A DNA stretch of 64,000 nucleotides from JADJWR01 sp964509545 (GCA_964509545.1 CAZDXQ010000006.1:62001-126000), one strand, 5' to 3'. Shown: positions 1 through 9,127, numbered from the stretch's first letter. Numbers and translations are program-made. Notes: a model not told the origin generated them from the letters alone.

Positions 1-796
1 CGGCGACACGCCGAAAAACGGCATGAGCGTGGTGGTCACGACGCGCAACGACGCCGCGCTGGCGCGGCGACTGGCGCGCGAAATCGCGCAGCGCGCGTGG
101 GACGAGCGGCACCGCTACGTACCCAACCTGACCGCGCTCGACGACGCCACGGCAATGGCGCTGGCCTGCGGCCGCGATGCGTCGCGGCCGGCGCTGCTCT
201 TTGCCGACGTCGCCGACAACCCCGGCGGCGGCGGTCGCGGCAACACCGTGTGGATCCTCAAGGCGTTCGTCGACGCCGGCGTCGAAGGCGCGATCCTCGG
301 CATCTTCTTCGACCCGCTGCTGGCCGCCGAAGCGCATGCGCTCGGCGCCGGCAGGACGTTTCAGGCCCGCTTCAACCGCGACGAGAACCATCCGCTGTCG
401 GGCCGCTTCGAGCACGAAGCCACGGTCGAGCGGCTTCACGAGGGCCAGATCATCGGCCGCCGCGGAATCTCGGCCGGGCACACGATCGTGCTCGGCAAGA
501 TGGCGCTGCTGCGCGTGGGCGGCGTGCGCGTGGTCGTCGTCAGCGTGCGCCAGCAGTGCAAGGACACGGCGATGTTCGAGGAACTGGGGCTGGACATCGG
601 CGCCGCGCGCAGCGTGATCGTGAAGTCGCGCGGCCATTTTCGCGCCGCCTTCGACCTGCATTTCCCCGACGACAGGATCATCGAGGTCGACGTTCCGGGA
701 CTGACCACCCCGGTGCTGTCGCGCGTGCCCTGGCGCGAAGTGCCGCGGCCGATCTATCCGCTCGACCCCGACTTGGACTGGTCGCCGCCGCGGTGA
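1..796 (+). CDS. M81 family (MlrC-like) metallopeptidase, C-terminal part, 5' end outside window
   Basis: The frame is open from base 2, so the start lies upstream and about 264 residues are visible. They correspond to the MlrC C-terminal domain. The hallmark is the stretch ADVADNPGGGGRGNT near residue 70, which in MlrC/M81 proteins precedes the central part of that domain. Founding members (microcystinase C) open linearised microcystin, but most relatives are amidohydrolase-like proteins of unknown substrate. There is no signal peptide in the visible part. It ends in TGA at 794-796. The family call is fairly secure; no substrate can be named from this fragment, and the N-terminal metal-ligand domain is not visible. 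Confidence 0.75.
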   Translation, partial: GDTPKNGMSVVVTTRNDAALARRLAREIAQRAWDERHRYVPNLTALDDATAMALACGRDASRPALLFADVADNPGGGGRGNTVWILKAFVDAGVEGAILGIFFDPLLAAEAHALGAGRTFQARFNRDENHPLSGRFEHEATVERLHEGQIIGRRGISAGHTIVLGKMALLRVGGVRVVVVSVRQQCKDTAMFEELGLDIGAARSVIVKSRGHFRAAFDLHFPDDRIIEVDVPGLTTPVLSRVPWREVPRPIYPLDPDLDWSPPR

Positions 797-982
797 GTTG
801 TCGACGGCGCAAAGAGTGACAGTGGACATCATGGCCGCGGCCGCAACCGGGGCCGGCTCCGCGAGGCCGAGCGCAGGCCGCTGCGCTTGGCGCAACCCGC
901 CGCGTCCCTGGCGCGAAAGTCAGCCCGTAGGCGCGCAGCCCAACGCGCCGTTGCAGTACACGAGCGCGGTGATTCGGCGGCG

Positions 983-1777
983 ATGACCTGGATCGCCGCC
1001 TACGCCGCGGCCGGGGCCTTCGTCGGCTTTCTGGCCGGACTGCTCGGCATCGGCGGCGGCATGACGCTGGTGCCGATCCTCTCGGCGCTTTTCTCGGCCC
1101 AGGCGCTCGCGCCGCAGAACACCGTGCATCTTGCCCTCGGCACGGCGATGGCCTCGATCGTCTTCACGTCGAGCGCCAGCGTCCGCGCGCATCACAAGCG
1201 CGGCGCGGTCGACTGGGCGGTCGCGCGGCGCCTGGCGCCAGGCATGGTGCTCGGCGCGCTGCTGGCGACGCTGGCGAGCGGCTTCGTTTCGCAGCGCGCG
1301 CTGGCGCTGGCCTTTGCCGCCATCGTCTACGCCGGCGCGGCGCAGATGCTGCTCGGCGGCCGTCCGGCCGCTGCGCGCGCCCTGCCGGGCACGGCTTCGA
1401 TGCTCGCTGTGGGCACCGCCATCGGCGTCGTCTGCGGTCTGGTGTCCGCGGGCGGCGCCTTTCTCACCGTGCCGTTCATGCTCTTTTGCGGCGTACCGCT
1501 GCTCAGCGCCATCGGCACCGCTGCCGCGATCGGCATCCCCGTGGCGGTCGTCGGCACGGTGGGCTTCGTCGCCAGCGGCTGGCGCGTCGAGGCACTGCCG
1601 CAGGCCACGCTCGGCTTCGTCTACCTGCCGGCGCTGGCGGTGCTGGTCGTCGGCAGCATTGCAACGGCGCCGATCGGCGCGCGGCTTGCCCATCGCCTGC
1701 CGGTGGTCACGTTGAAACGCGTCTTCGCGCTGCTGCTGTTCGCGCTGGCCACGCGGATGGCGCTGGCGTACTGGTGA
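983..1777 (+). CDS. TauE/SafE (TSUP) family inner-membrane permease
   Basis: A predicted polytopic membrane protein of 264 residues. Two homologous halves are visible: the first carries GLLGIGGGMTLVPIL near residue 20, the second GLVSAGGAFLTVPFML near residue 155. This is the duplicated glycine-rich signature of the TauE/SafE family, which exports or imports sulfonates, sulfite or other organic anions. I start at the ATG before TWIAAYAAAG because it begins directly at the first membrane segment; a longer in-frame start at 887 would add 32 arginine-rich residues unlike the family. It stands alone between the MlrC fragment and the TPR gene, so the context does not define a substrate. Confidence 0.85.
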   Translation: MTWIAAYAAAGAFVGFLAGLLGIGGGMTLVPILSALFSAQALAPQNTVHLALGTAMASIVFTSSASVRAHHKRGAVDWAVARRLAPGMVLGALLATLASGFVSQRALALAFAAIVYAGAAQMLLGGRPAAARALPGTASMLAVGTAIGVVCGLVSAGGAFLTVPFMLFCGVPLLSAIGTAAAIGIPVAVVGTVGFVASGWRVEALPQATLGFVYLPALAVLVVGSIATAPIGARLAHRLPVVTLKRVFALLLFALATRMALAYW

Positions 1778-1880
1778 GCTTGCACAGCCTGACACCAGCC
1801 GACCGGCATTCCGCGATTGACCCGCCATTTCGCGCGGCATACCGTGCCGCGGCCAGGAGGCTGTCTGCGCGGGAGGAGCG

Positions 1881-3275
1881 ATGCTTGCTGACCAGTACGG
1901 GCATCCGGTTTCCACGGCATCAGCCGCCGCGCGCGATGCCTACGTTGCCGGCGTCGACGGCCTGCTCGCCGCCCGTGCCGGCGTGGCAGAGCACCTCGAG
2001 CGAGCCGCTGCCACCGACCCATCCTTCGCGCTGGCGCACATCGCGCTGGCGCGCAGCCTTTTCCTCGATGCCGAAGTCGGCCGCGCCCGCGCCGCCGCAA
2101 CACGGGCACGCGAACGGGTGGCCGGCGCTTCGGCGCGGGAACGCAGCCATGTCAATGCGCTGGCCCTGGCCATCGAAGGCAGGCCCGTCGACGCGCTGGA
2201 CGCGACGAGGACCCACCTCGCCGAGTGGCCGCGCGACGCGATGGTGCTGGCACCGGCCACCGGCGTGTTCGGGCTGATCGGCTTCAGCGGCCGCCCGCAG
2301 CGCGAGGACGAGCTTTACGACCTGCTGCATGGGCTGGCGCCGTACTACGGCGACGACTGGTGGTTCGGCACGGCATACGCCTTCGCCGCCTGCGAAACCG
2401 GCCGGCTCGGCGAGGCGCGGTGCCTTATCGACGCGAGCCTGGCATCGAATCCCGGCAACGCTCACGGCGCGCATGTGCTCGCCCATGTGCTGTACGAAAC
2501 CGGCGAGACGGCGCACGCGCTGGCTTTTCTCGACGACTGGCTGAAGGGCTACGACCGGCGCGGCCTGATGCATTGCCACCTGTCGTGGCATCGGGCGCTC
2601 AGCGCGCTGGCGCTCGGCCGGACCGACCTCGCCTGGGACGCGTACCGCTGCGGCGTGCATCCGGGCGCGGCGTGGGGGCCGCCGATCAACGTCGCCACGG
2701 ATGCCGTGGCTTTCCTTTGGCGGTCCGAACTGGCCGGCCAGCCGCGCCGGCCCGGGCTGTGGCACGAACTTCACGAGTACACGCAGCGCGCGTTTCCGAA
2801 AGCGGGACTGCCGTTCATCGATGTCCACGCCGAACTCGCCGCAACGGTCAGCGGCGCTGAAGACGCCCTCGACCGCATGCTGGCGATCGCGCAGCGGATC
2901 GCCGCCGGCAGGTACCCCGCTGGCGACGTCGTGCCATTGATCGCCAAGGGCCTTGCCGCCTACGCCCGCGAAGACTGGAATGCAGCGATCGAAGCGCTCG
3001 CGCAGGCGCTGCCGCAGACCGTGCGCATCGGCGGCAGCCGTGCGCAGCGCGATCTCGTCGAGGACACGCTGCTGGCGGCGACCCTGAAGGCGGGCCGGAT
3101 CGACGACGCGCGGGCACGGCTGGCGCGGCGAGGCGAACGGCAGCCGATGATCGACCTGACCGCGCTGGCCGCCGCATCGGCCCCGGCCGCGCCGGCCGAA
3201 CTGCGCCAGCAACGCCACCCGCCGCCGGCGCGCGCGCCGGATCACGGTCAAGCGCAGGCGCCGGGAGGGCATTAG
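1881..3275 (+). CDS. Tetratricopeptide-repeat protein, TTC38-like
   Basis: A soluble, alanine-rich helical protein of 464 residues with no signal peptide. Helix-turn-helix repeats run through most of its length, and the motif AHVLAHVLYETGE around residue 197 is typical of the TTC38 family, a bacterial and eukaryotic TPR family without a settled function. The last 40 or so residues (after about residue 425) are proline/arginine-rich and look disordered. The start ATG has a purine-rich GGAGGAG upstream (1870-1876). The gene is followed after about 120 bases by the bkd operon in the same direction, but nothing ties it to branched-chain catabolism. The function remains unknown. Confidence 0.75.
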   Translation: MLADQYGHPVSTASAAARDAYVAGVDGLLAARAGVAEHLERAAATDPSFALAHIALARSLFLDAEVGRARAAATRARERVAGASARERSHVNALALAIEGRPVDALDATRTHLAEWPRDAMVLAPATGVFGLIGFSGRPQREDELYDLLHGLAPYYGDDWWFGTAYAFAACETGRLGEARCLIDASLASNPGNAHGAHVLAHVLYETGETAHALAFLDDWLKGYDRRGLMHCHLSWHRALSALALGRTDLAWDAYRCGVHPGAAWGPPINVATDAVAFLWRSELAGQPRRPGLWHELHEYTQRAFPKAGLPFIDVHAELAATVSGAEDALDRMLAIAQRIAAGRYPAGDVVPLIAKGLAAYAREDWNAAIEALAQALPQTVRIGGSRAQRDLVEDTLLAATLKAGRIDDARARLARRGERQPMIDLTALAAASAPAAPAELRQQRHPPPARAPDHGQAQAPGGH

Positions 3276-3396
3276 TCTTGCGACCTGCAGGCGGCCGCTG
3301 AACTGCGACAATGGCCCGCAAGCCGTTACCGGCTTTGCGCCGCGGCCTGCATCGACAACAATCGTGCGCAAGAGACGATCGAGCGCGGAGACACGC

Positions 3397-4632
3397 ATGA
3401 TGAGGTCGTACGGCCCGCTGAAGCTGCACGTGCCCGAACCGCCGGAGCGGCCGGGGCACGAACCCGATTTCTCCTATCTGCACGTGAAGCGTGCCGGCGA
3501 AACGCGGCGGCCGCCGGTGGACGCGCGGCCGTCGGAGACGAGCGACCTCGCCTACGAAATGGTGCGCGTGCTCGACGACGACGGCCGCGCCGTTGGCCCG
3601 TGGGTGCCCGCGATCGAGCCTCAGTTGCTGGTGAGGGGACTGCGGGCGATGCTGACCACGCGCGTGTACGACGCCCGCATGCTCACCGCGCAACGGCAGA
3701 AGAAGATGTCGTTCTACATGCAGAGCCTCGGCGAGGAGGCGATCTGCATCGGCCAGACGCTGGCGCTGGAACCCGACGACATGTGCTTCCCGACCTATCG
3801 CCAGCAGGGCATTCTCATCGCCCGCGGCGCGAGCCTGGTCGACATGATGTGCCAGCTGTTTTCCAACTCGCGCGACCCGATCAAGGGCCGGCAGATGCCG
3901 ATCCTGCACTCGTTCAAGAAGCACGGCTTCTTCTCGCTCGCCGGCAACCTCGGCACGCAGTACATCCAGGCCGTGGGCTGGGCGATGGCCTCGGCGATCA
4001 AGGGTGGCACGGCGATCGCCAGCGCCTGGATCGGCGACGGTTCCACCGCCGAGCCGGACTTCCACAACGCGCTCACGTTCGCCGCCGTCTACCAGGCGCC
4101 GGTGATCCTGAACGTGGTCAACAACCAGTGGGCGATCTCGTCGTTCCAGTTCATCGCCGGCGGCGAGGCGACCACCTTCGCCGCCCGCGGCGTGGGCAAC
4201 GGCATCGCCTCGCTGCGCGTGGACGGCAACGACTTCCTCGCTGTCTATGCGGCATCGAGGTGGGCGATCGAAAGGGCGCGGCGCGGGCTCGGCCCGACAC
4301 TGATCGAGTGGATCACCTATCGCGCCGGCGCGCATTCGACCGCCGACGATCCGACCAAGTACCGGCCGGCAGACGACTGGGCGCGCTTCCCGCTCGGCGA
4401 CCCGGTGAAAAGGCTGAAGCAGCACCTGATCGCCATCGGCGCCTGGTCGGAGGAGCAACACGACAGGACGCAGAAGGAAATCGAGGAACAGGTGATCGCG
4501 GCGCAGAAGGAGGCGGAAAGCTACGGCACGCTGGCCACCGGCCCGCTGCCCAGCAGCGCGTTGATGTTCGAGGACGTCTATGCGGTGATGCCGGAGCACC
4601 TGCTCCGGCAGCGCCAGCAGCTTGGAGTTTGA
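3397..4632 (+). CDS. bkdA1: Branched-chain 2-oxoacid dehydrogenase E1 component, alpha subunit
   Basis: E1-alpha of the branched-chain keto acid dehydrogenase complex, which performs thiamine-diphosphate-dependent decarboxylation of the 2-oxoacids from Val, Leu and Ile. The 411-residue product matches Pseudomonas BkdA1 end to end. It has the N-terminal YGPLKLHVPEP segment, the RQKKMSFYMQSLGEEA block at about 100-115, and the ThDP motif running from GDG at 213 to NN at 242. The HSTADDPTKYRPADDW loop typical of E1-alpha is near residue 325. The ATG at 3397 has GGAG six bases upstream; a GTG at 3364 lacks this and would add non-homologous residues. It is the first gene of a four-gene operon, with bkdA2 starting 2 bases after its stop. 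Confidence 0.96.
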   Translation: MMRSYGPLKLHVPEPPERPGHEPDFSYLHVKRAGETRRPPVDARPSETSDLAYEMVRVLDDDGRAVGPWVPAIEPQLLVRGLRAMLTTRVYDARMLTAQRQKKMSFYMQSLGEEAICIGQTLALEPDDMCFPTYRQQGILIARGASLVDMMCQLFSNSRDPIKGRQMPILHSFKKHGFFSLAGNLGTQYIQAVGWAMASAIKGGTAIASAWIGDGSTAEPDFHNALTFAAVYQAPVILNVVNNQWAISSFQFIAGGEATTFAARGVGNGIASLRVDGNDFLAVYAASRWAIERARRGLGPTLIEWITYRAGAHSTADDPTKYRPADDWARFPLGDPVKRLKQHLIAIGAWSEEQHDRTQKEIEEQVIAAQKEAESYGTLATGPLPSSALMFEDVYAVMPEHLLRQRQQLGV

Positions 4633-4634
4633 CC

Positions 4635-5648
4635 ATGGCGACGATGACCATGGTGCAGGCGATCCGCTCGGCGCTCGACGTGGCGCTGGCGCGCGACGAG
4701 AACGTGGTGATCTTCGGCGAGGACGTCGGCTACTTCGGCGGCGTGTTCCGCTGCACCGAGGGGCTGCAGGCCAAGTACGGAGCCTCGCGCGTGTTCGACA
4801 CGCCGATCGCCGAGGGCGGCATCGTCGGCATCGCCGTGGGCATGGGTGCCTACGGCCTGCGGCCGGTCGCGGAGATCCAGTTTGCCGACTACATGTATCC
4901 GGGCTACGACCAGATCGTCTCGGCCGCGGCGCGGCTGCGCTACCGCTCGGCCGGCGACTTCACCGCGCCGATCACGATCCGCATGCCCTGCGGCGGCGGC
5001 ATCTACGGCGGGCAGACGCACAGCCAGAGCCCGGAGGTGCTGTTCACGCACGTCTGCGGCCTGCGCACGGTGATCCCGAGCAACCCGTACGACGCCAAGG
5101 GCCTGCTGATCTCGGCGATCGAGTGCGACGACCCGGTGATCTTTCTTGAACCGAAGCGCATCTACAACGGGCCGTTCGACGGCCATCACGACAAGCCGGT
5201 GGTGCCGTGGTCGAGCCACCGGCTGTCGGAGGTGCCCGAAGGCCATTACGCGATACCGCTGGAGTCGGCGTCGGTCGTGCGCCCGGGCGGCGCGCTCACG
5301 GTGCTCACCTACGGCACGATGGTCTGGGTGTCGGAGGCAGCGGCGAACGAGACCGGCATCGACGCCGAGATCATCGACCTGCGCAGCCTTTGGCCGCTGG
5401 ACCTGAAAGCGATCGTCGACTCGGTGAAGAAGACCGGCCGCTGCGTGATCGTTCACGAGGCCACGCGCACCAGCGGCTTCGGCGCCGAACTGGCGGCGCT
5501 GGTGCAGGAACATTGCTTCTATCACCTGGAGGCGCCGATCGAGCGCGTGACCGGCTGGGACACGCCCTATCCGCACGCGCAGGAGTGGGCCTATTTCCCC
5601 GGTCCGCAGCGCGTCGGCGAAGCGTTCAAACGCGTGCTGGAGAAATGA
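4635..5648 (+). CDS. bkdA2: Branched-chain 2-oxoacid dehydrogenase E1 component, beta subunit
   Basis: E1-beta subunit of 337 residues, partner of the preceding alpha subunit in an alpha2beta2 E1. Visible family hallmarks are VVIFGEDVGYFGGVFRCTEG near the N-terminus, DTPIAEGGIVGIAVGMG, and the transketolase C-terminal segment with VIVHEATRTSGFGAE near residue 275. The ATG at 4635 lies two bases after the bkdA1 stop, with GGAG (4624-4627) inside the end of bkdA1, so the two genes should be translationally coupled. A much longer in-frame extension upstream overlaps bkdA1 and is not coding in that frame. An 88-base repeat-containing spacer separates it from bkdB. Confidence 0.95.
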   Translation: MATMTMVQAIRSALDVALARDENVVIFGEDVGYFGGVFRCTEGLQAKYGASRVFDTPIAEGGIVGIAVGMGAYGLRPVAEIQFADYMYPGYDQIVSAAARLRYRSAGDFTAPITIRMPCGGGIYGGQTHSQSPEVLFTHVCGLRTVIPSNPYDAKGLLISAIECDDPVIFLEPKRIYNGPFDGHHDKPVVPWSSHRLSEVPEGHYAIPLESASVVRPGGALTVLTYGTMVWVSEAAANETGIDAEIIDLRSLWPLDLKAIVDSVKKTGRCVIVHEATRTSGFGAELAALVQEHCFYHLEAPIERVTGWDTPYPHAQEWAYFPGPQRVGEAFKRVLEK

Positions 5649-5736
5649 TGGACGACCCCCACGTTTGCGGCTGCGCCGCTGCATTGCCGCCCGAGCGGGC
5701 TCAGGCCTCCCTTGGGACGGCCCTGCAGGAGGCCTG
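5649..5736 (+). repeat. Intergenic repeat-family copy inside the bkd operon
   Basis: The spacer between bkdA2 and bkdB begins with GACCCCCACG and ends with CTTGGGACGGCCCTGCAGGAGG. The same two end motifs recur in spacers of the nqr and nuo operons (for example CTTGGGACGGCCCGGCGG near 49130 and GTGGGGGTC near 56282). The last bases also provide the ribosome binding site of bkdB (AGGAGG). This is an observation on sequence similarity only; no mobility functions are encoded. Confidence 0.55.
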
Positions 5737-7026
5737 ATGGGCATCCACGTGATCAAGATGCCGGACATCGGCGAAGGCATCGCCGAGGTCGAACTGGTCG
5801 AGTGGCACGTGCAGCCGGGCGACGCGGTGGCCGAGGATCAGGTGCTGGCCGACGTGATGACCGACAAGGCCACGGTCGAGATCCCGTCGCCGGTCAAGGG
5901 CAAGGTGCTGGCGCTCGGAGGAAAGGTCGGTGACGTGATGGCGGTCGGCACCGAACTGATCCGGCTCGAGGTCGAAGGGGCGGGCAACATCGCCGCCGGT
6001 GCGCCGCCGGCGGCAGCGCGCCCGGCCGCGCCTGCACCGGCGCCGGAGCCGGAGCCGAAAGCGATGACCGCGGCGCCGGCTCCGCCACCTCCTTCCCCCC
6101 CGCCACCGATGTCGGCACCGAAGCCAGCCGCCGCAGTGCCCCGCGCGCCGGGCGAAAAACCCATCGCCTCGCCCGCCGTTCGCCGGCGAGCGCTGGAACT
6201 GGGTGTCGAACTGCGCTTCGTGCCAGGCAGCGGCAACGCCGGCCGCATCGTGCACGAGGATCTCGACGCGTACGTGGCCCGCCGCGGCATCGCGGCCGCG
6301 CCGGGCGCGGCGCGCTACGCCGAGCGCCACGACGAGCAGCAGGTGCAGGTGATCGGCCTGCGGCGCAAGATCGCGCAGAAGATGCAGGAAGCCAAGCGGC
6401 GCATCCCGCACTTCACCTACGTCGAGGAAATCGACGTCACGGAGTTGGAGACACTGCGTGCGCGGCTGAACGAGGTGCACGGCGCATCCCGCGGCAAGCT
6501 GACGCTGCTGCCGCTGCTGGCGCGCGCGATCGTGCTGGCGCTTGCCGACTATCCGCAGATCAACGCCCGCTTCGATGACGATGCCGGAATCGTCACCCGC
6601 TACGGCGCGGTGCACCTGGGTGTGGCCACGCAGACCGACGGCGGGCTGATGGTGCCGGTGCTGCGCCATGCCGAGGCGCGCGACCTGTGGGCCAACGCCG
6701 CCGAGATCGCCCGCCTGGCCGAGGCGGCGCGCGGCGGCCGCGCCAGCCGCGACGAGCTGACCGGCTCGACGATCACGATCACCAGCCTCGGCGCGCTCGG
6801 CGGCATCGTCACCACGCCGGTGATCAACTGGCCGGAGGTGGCGATCATCGGCGTCGGCCGCATCGTCGAGCGACCGGTGATCCGCGGCGGCCTCGTGGTG
6901 GCACGCAAGCTGATGAACCTGTCGTCGTCGTTCGACCACCGCGTGGTCGACGGCGCTGACGGCGCGCACTTCGTGCAGGCGCTGCGCCGTCTGCTGGAGA
7001 CGCCGGCGCTGATGTTCGTGGAGTAG
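5737..7026 (+). CDS. bkdB: Branched-chain 2-oxoacid dehydrogenase E2, dihydrolipoyl acyltransferase
   Basis: The E2 core of the complex, which moves the branched acyl group from E1-bound ThDP to CoA through a lipoyl arm. The 429 residues show one lipoyl domain (about 1-78, lipoyl lysine K44 in DKATVEI), then a long Ala/Pro linker (about 85-150). A peripheral-subunit-binding domain starting ASPAVRRRALELG follows near residue 147, and the acyltransferase domain ends with SSSFDHRVVDGADG (catalytic His about 401). The start at 5737 is chosen because it opens directly with GIHVIKMPDIGEG and has AGGAGG seven to ten bases upstream. One lipoyl domain is usual for BkdB, as opposed to the multiple domains of many pyruvate E2s. 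Confidence 0.95.
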   Translation: MGIHVIKMPDIGEGIAEVELVEWHVQPGDAVAEDQVLADVMTDKATVEIPSPVKGKVLALGGKVGDVMAVGTELIRLEVEGAGNIAAGAPPAAARPAAPAPAPEPEPKAMTAAPAPPPPSPPPPMSAPKPAAAVPRAPGEKPIASPAVRRRALELGVELRFVPGSGNAGRIVHEDLDAYVARRGIAAAPGAARYAERHDEQQVQVIGLRRKIAQKMQEAKRRIPHFTYVEEIDVTELETLRARLNEVHGASRGKLTLLPLLARAIVLALADYPQINARFDDDAGIVTRYGAVHLGVATQTDGGLMVPVLRHAEARDLWANAAEIARLAEAARGGRASRDELTGSTITITSLGALGGIVTTPVINWPEVAIIGVGRIVERPVIRGGLVVARKLMNLSSSFDHRVVDGADGAHFVQALRRLLETPALMFVE

Positions 7027-7033
7027 GCAACCG

Positions 7034-8431
7034 ATGGACACGCAACTGCTGGTCATCGGCGGCGGCCCCGGCGGCTACATCGCCGCCATCCGCGCCGCGC
7101 AACTGGGCATCGCCACGACGTTGGTCGAGGGCGAGTACCTCGGCGGCGCCTGCCTCAATATCGGCTGCATCCCGTCGAAGGCACTGATCCACGTCGCCGG
7201 CGAGTTCGACAAGGCGCGCAGCTACGCCGACGACAACGCGCTCGGCATCCGCGTACGCGAGCCGGCGTTCGACGTGGCGCAGGCGGTGCGCTGGAAAGAT
7301 GGCGTGGTGCGCAGGCTCACCGGCGGCGTGGCCACGCTGCTGCGCAAGCACGGCGCCGAGGTGATCAACGGCTGGGCCGAAATCGTCGATGGCAAGACCG
7401 TCGACGTGCGCGGCGAGCGGCCGGGCGGCGTGCAGACGCGCCGCATCAGCTGCGAACACCTGCTGCTGGCGCCGGGCTCGGCGCCGGTGACGCTGCCGTC
7501 GCTGCCCTTCGGCGGCCGCGTCATCTCCTCGACCGAGGCGCTGTCGCCGGCGGCCGTGCCGGGCCGGCTCGTCGTCGTCGGCGCCGGCTATATCGGGCTC
7601 GAACTCGGGGTGGCCTATCGCAAGCTCGGCGCCGAGGTCGCGGTGATCGAGATGCTGCCGCAGGTGCTGCCCGCCTACGACGCCGAACTGGTCCGCCCGG
7701 TGGCCGCATCGCTGCGCCGGCTCGGCATCAACCTTCACCTCGGCTGCACGGTGCAGGGCATGAACGACGCCGGCACTGCGGTGCGCATGCGCGACGCGCA
7801 GGGCGACGAACGCGAGATCGCCGCCGACCAGGTGCTGGTAGCCATCGGCCGCCGGCCGCGCATCGAGGGGTGGGGGCTGGAGCGGCTGCAGCTGGACATG
7901 GACGGCCGCTTCATCCGGGTCGACAGCCAGTGCCGGACCTCGATGCGCAACGTCTGGGCGATCGGCGACGCCACCGGCGAGCCGATGCTGGCGCATCGGG
8001 CCAGCGCGCAGGGCGAGATGGTCGCCGAGATCATCGGCGGGGCCAAGCGGCGCTTCGAGCCGGCCGCGATCCCGGCCGTGGTCTACACCGATCCGGAGGT
8101 CGTGACGGTCGGGCAGTCGCCGGCCGCCGCCGAGCGCGCCGGCATCGACTGCATCCACGCGCATTTCCCCTTCTCGGCCAACGCGCGCTCGCTGACGCTC
8201 GAAGGCGGCGAAGGCTTCGTGCGCGTGGTCGCGCGCCGCGACAACCACCTGATCGTCGGCTGGCAGGCGGTCGGCCGCGAAGTCTCCGAACTCGCCGCGG
8301 CCTTCGTGCAGTCGATCGAGATGGGGGCGCGGCTGGAGGACATTGCCGGCAGCATCCATGCCCACCCGACACTCGGCGAAGCGGTGCAGGAGGCGGCGAT
8401 GCGCGCGCTCGGCCATTCGCTGAACGTCTAG
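7034..8431 (+). CDS. lpdV: Dihydrolipoamide dehydrogenase E3 of the branched-chain complex
   Basis: A flavoprotein disulfide reductase of 465 residues that reoxidises dihydrolipoyl-E2 with NAD+. It shows the N-terminal FAD-binding GGGPGGYIAAIRAAQLG, the redox-active pair C40/C45 in ACLNIGCIPSK, a second Rossmann motif VVVGAGYIGLELG near residue 180, and the C-terminal His-Glu dyad in HAHPTLGE (about 442-449). It begins 8 bases after the bkdB stop, completing the order A1-A2-B-V seen in Pseudomonas bkd operons. No bkdR-type Lrp regulator is visible next to the operon. The position rather than the sequence assigns it to this complex instead of pyruvate dehydrogenase. Confidence 0.94.
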   Translation: MDTQLLVIGGGPGGYIAAIRAAQLGIATTLVEGEYLGGACLNIGCIPSKALIHVAGEFDKARSYADDNALGIRVREPAFDVAQAVRWKDGVVRRLTGGVATLLRKHGAEVINGWAEIVDGKTVDVRGERPGGVQTRRISCEHLLLAPGSAPVTLPSLPFGGRVISSTEALSPAAVPGRLVVVGAGYIGLELGVAYRKLGAEVAVIEMLPQVLPAYDAELVRPVAASLRRLGINLHLGCTVQGMNDAGTAVRMRDAQGDEREIAADQVLVAIGRRPRIEGWGLERLQLDMDGRFIRVDSQCRTSMRNVWAIGDATGEPMLAHRASAQGEMVAEIIGGAKRRFEPAAIPAVVYTDPEVVTVGQSPAAAERAGIDCIHAHFPFSANARSLTLEGGEGFVRVVARRDNHLIVGWQAVGREVSELAAAFVQSIEMGARLEDIAGSIHAHPTLGEAVQEAAMRALGHSLNV

Positions 8432-8450
8432 CGGCGGTACCGCCAGCGCG

Positions 8451-8870
8451 ATGCGCCAGGCGCACACGCTGCTCGCCGTCGACACGCGAGGCCGCGGCCT
8501 GCACGAGATCACGGGGCGGATCGCCGACTGGGCCGGCGGCAGCGGCCTGCGCAGTGGGCTGCTGACGGTCTTCGTCCGTCACACCTCGGCGAGTCTCCTG
8601 ATCCAGGAGAATGCCGACCCCGCCGTGCAGCGCGACCTCGAGCGCTTCTTCGCCCGCCTCGCGCCCGACGGCGATCGCCTGTTCGAGCACGACACCGAAG
8701 GTCCGGACGACATGCCGGCGCATGTCAGGTCGGCGCTCACACAGACGCAGCTATCGATCCCGCTCGTCGAAGGCCGGCTCGCGCTCGGCACCTGGCAGGG
8801 GATCTACCTGTACGAGCATCGCCTGCGCGGCCACCGCCGCGAGGTCGTGCTGCACCTGATCGGCGAATGA
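8451..8870 (+). CDS. YjbQ / UPF0047 family protein
   Basis: A soluble protein of 139 residues. The conserved VRHTSASLLIQENAD near residue 43, the HDTEGPDDMPAHV segment near residue 83 and the C-terminal GTWQGIYLYEHR are the three blocks of the UPF0047/YjbQ family. Members form trimers and have been reported to show weak thiamine-phosphate-synthase-like activity, but the physiological role is not settled. It follows lpdV by 19 bases and may be the last gene of the bkd transcription unit. A GC hairpin without a T-run follows its stop. Confidence 0.88.
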   Translation: MRQAHTLLAVDTRGRGLHEITGRIADWAGGSGLRSGLLTVFVRHTSASLLIQENADPAVQRDLERFFARLAPDGDRLFEHDTEGPDDMPAHVRSALTQTQLSIPLVEGRLALGTWQGIYLYEHRLRGHRREVVLHLIGE

Positions 8871-8879
8871 GGTCCCGCT

Positions 8880-8897
8880 CGGGCGAACGATCGCCCG
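8880..8897 (+). terminator. Small GC hairpin after the yjbQ-like gene
   Basis: CGGGCGA (8880-8886) pairs with TCGCCCG (8891-8897) around an ACGA loop, ten bases after the stop codon. There is no T-run, so it is at best a weak or Rho-assisted terminator. A run of ten C residues follows at 8930-8939. Confidence 0.3.
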
Positions 8898-8963
8898 GCG
8901 CGGCGCTCTGTGCGTGCAAGCAGGCCATTCCCCCCCCCCTGCGCCCACGCCTTGGAGACTTCG

Positions 8964-9120
8964 ATGTCGACACTGAAAACGTCGAGCCTGGCCACGGCCC
9001 TTGCCGCCGCCTTCTCCCTGTCCGGGCCGCTGCTGGCGCAGACCCGCGCGCACGATCAGGCGCGCCGGCGAAACTGGCCTTGAATAAGGGGCAGAAGTGG
9101 TCCACCGACGCGCCGCTGCT
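8964..9120 (+). pseudogene. Remnant of a small exported-protein gene, frameshifted and truncated
   Basis: An ATG at 8964, with GGAG at 8954-8957, opens a frame encoding a clear signal peptide (MSTLKTSSLATALAAAFSLS, then GPLLAQ) followed by TRAHDQAR. The frame then stops at TGA (9081-9083). A different forward frame just there reads APAKLALNKGQKWSTDAPLL, which looks like the start of a mature secreted domain. From memory the LNxGxKWxTDxPL pattern occurs in small secreted proteins sometimes labelled DnrO, but I am not certain of that. All similarity ends at about 9120, eight bases from the end of the convergent transglycosylase gene. I read this as the 5' stub of a gene broken when the exosortase operon arrived or rearranged. 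Confidence 0.5.
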
Positions 9121-9127
9121 CGCGCGC

